A stretch of DNA of 6,136 bases from Methanosarcinales archaeon. Lineage in GTDB: Archaea; Halobacteriota; Methanosarcinia; Methanosarcinales; Methanogasteraceae. Position numbers and translations under genes: made by a program. The DNA is taken from positions 1 through 6,136 of the forward strand of contig DAOWIV010000195.1 in the NCBI GenBank assembly GCA_030640725.1, given 5' to 3'. The notes below the pieces were generated by a model. That model did no database searches. It was not told the origin of the DNA and saw only the letters and a list, made by a program, of their open reading frames with translations. Below, piece by piece: positions 5,908 to 6,136 of this stretch; position 1 is the stretch's first letter, and each line of letters starts with the position of its first letter.

Positions 5908-5914
5908 AAGGAGG
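5907..5914 (+). promoter_or_regulatory. Shine-Dalgarno site of cheW
   Basis: AAAGGAGG starts at the last base of the receptor stop codon and lies seven bases before ATG 5922. It fixes the cheW start and indicates that both genes are read from one mRNA. Confidence 0.7.
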
Positions 5915-5921
5915 CAATAAT

Positions 5922-6136
5922 ATGGTTGAAGCAGCGTCTGATGATGAAGCGATACTTGTCGTCTTCACACTCGCCGATGGACTATACGGCGTCAGGGTCG
6001 ATCAGGTGCGTGAGATCACGAGTATGCGAGATACCACGCCGGTGCCAAACGCACCGTACTTTGTGGATGGTGTCACCAATCTGAGGGGTCAGGTAACAAC
6101 TGTTACCGACCTCAGGAGAAGGTTCGGACTCGATGC
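5922..6136 (+). CDS. cheW: Chemotaxis adaptor protein CheW, 5' part
   Basis: CheW couples chemoreceptor tips to the kinase CheA in the cytoplasmic signalling array. Only the first 71 residues (plus two bases) are present; the gene runs off the right edge. After a short acidic start (MVEAASDDEA), the first beta strands of the SH3-like fold are visible: ILVVFTLADGLYGVRVDQVREI (11-32). The family hallmark follows: VTNLRGQVTTVTDLRRRFGL (51-70), matching the usual G-x-x-N-L-R-G-x-x-x-P-V-x-D-L-R-x-R-F pattern, although the usual Pro is Thr here (Thr60). It begins 14 bases after the receptor stop on the same strand, so the two are almost certainly co-transcribed and the proteins work together. CheA, CheB, CheR, CheC or CheD genes might follow beyond the window; that is inference. 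Confidence 0.95.
   Translation, partial: MVEAASDDEAILVVFTLADGLYGVRVDQVREITSMRDTTPVPNAPYFVDGVTNLRGQVTTVTDLRRRFGLD

Noticed and set aside
1..6136. CRISPR array, insertion sequence ends or replication origin
   Set aside because: No regularly spaced repeats, paired terminal repeats with target duplication, or clusters of origin-box-like repeats were seen.

Overview
The window looks archaeal, most likely a euryarchaeote of the methanogen or anaerobic-methanotroph kind. The evidence is TTTATATG- and TTATATA-type promoter boxes instead of bacterial -35/-10 pairs, Shine-Dalgarno sites matching the archaeal GGAGGTGA pattern, and a chemoreceptor whose signalling tip is of archaeal style. Genus cannot be fixed from this sequence. 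The main genes appear to be about 55-60% GC (one sampled 60-base line of ilvB is 60%). Bases 61-360 at the left edge are only about 33% GC.

Layout. (1) Bases 1-360, minus strand: the 5' part of an unrecognised AT-rich gene that runs off the left edge, with a good SD and a TATA box (413-420). (2) Bases 361-764: no convincing gene. This stretch holds the promoter of the left gene, a very C-rich/G-poor segment and a hairpin beyond the end of the next operon. (3) Bases 765-3411, minus strand: a tightly coupled operon, ilvB - ilvN - small protein of SecB-like appearance. Both junctions are 4-base ATGA overlaps. IlvB and IlvN form acetohydroxyacid synthase, the first common enzyme of branched-chain amino acid synthesis. 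The usual next gene, ilvC, is not here; the third gene takes that place. (4) Bases 3412-3810: divergent control region with the ilv promoter, a GC-rich hairpin, a strong TATA box for the rightward genes, and a leader of roughly 190 nt. The leader can fold into a three-way junction at its 5' end and contains a possible 28-codon upstream ORF. (5) Bases 3811-5907, plus strand: a 698-residue methyl-accepting chemotaxis protein with an extracellular helical (HBM-like) sensor. (6) Bases 5922-6136, plus strand: the start of cheW, cut by the right edge.

The ilv operon and the chemotaxis operon are divergently transcribed and functionally unrelated. The least explained parts are the structured chemoreceptor leader, the SecB-like gene coupled to ilvBN, and the foreign-looking AT-rich gene on the left. 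No complete novel defence or mobile system is visible.
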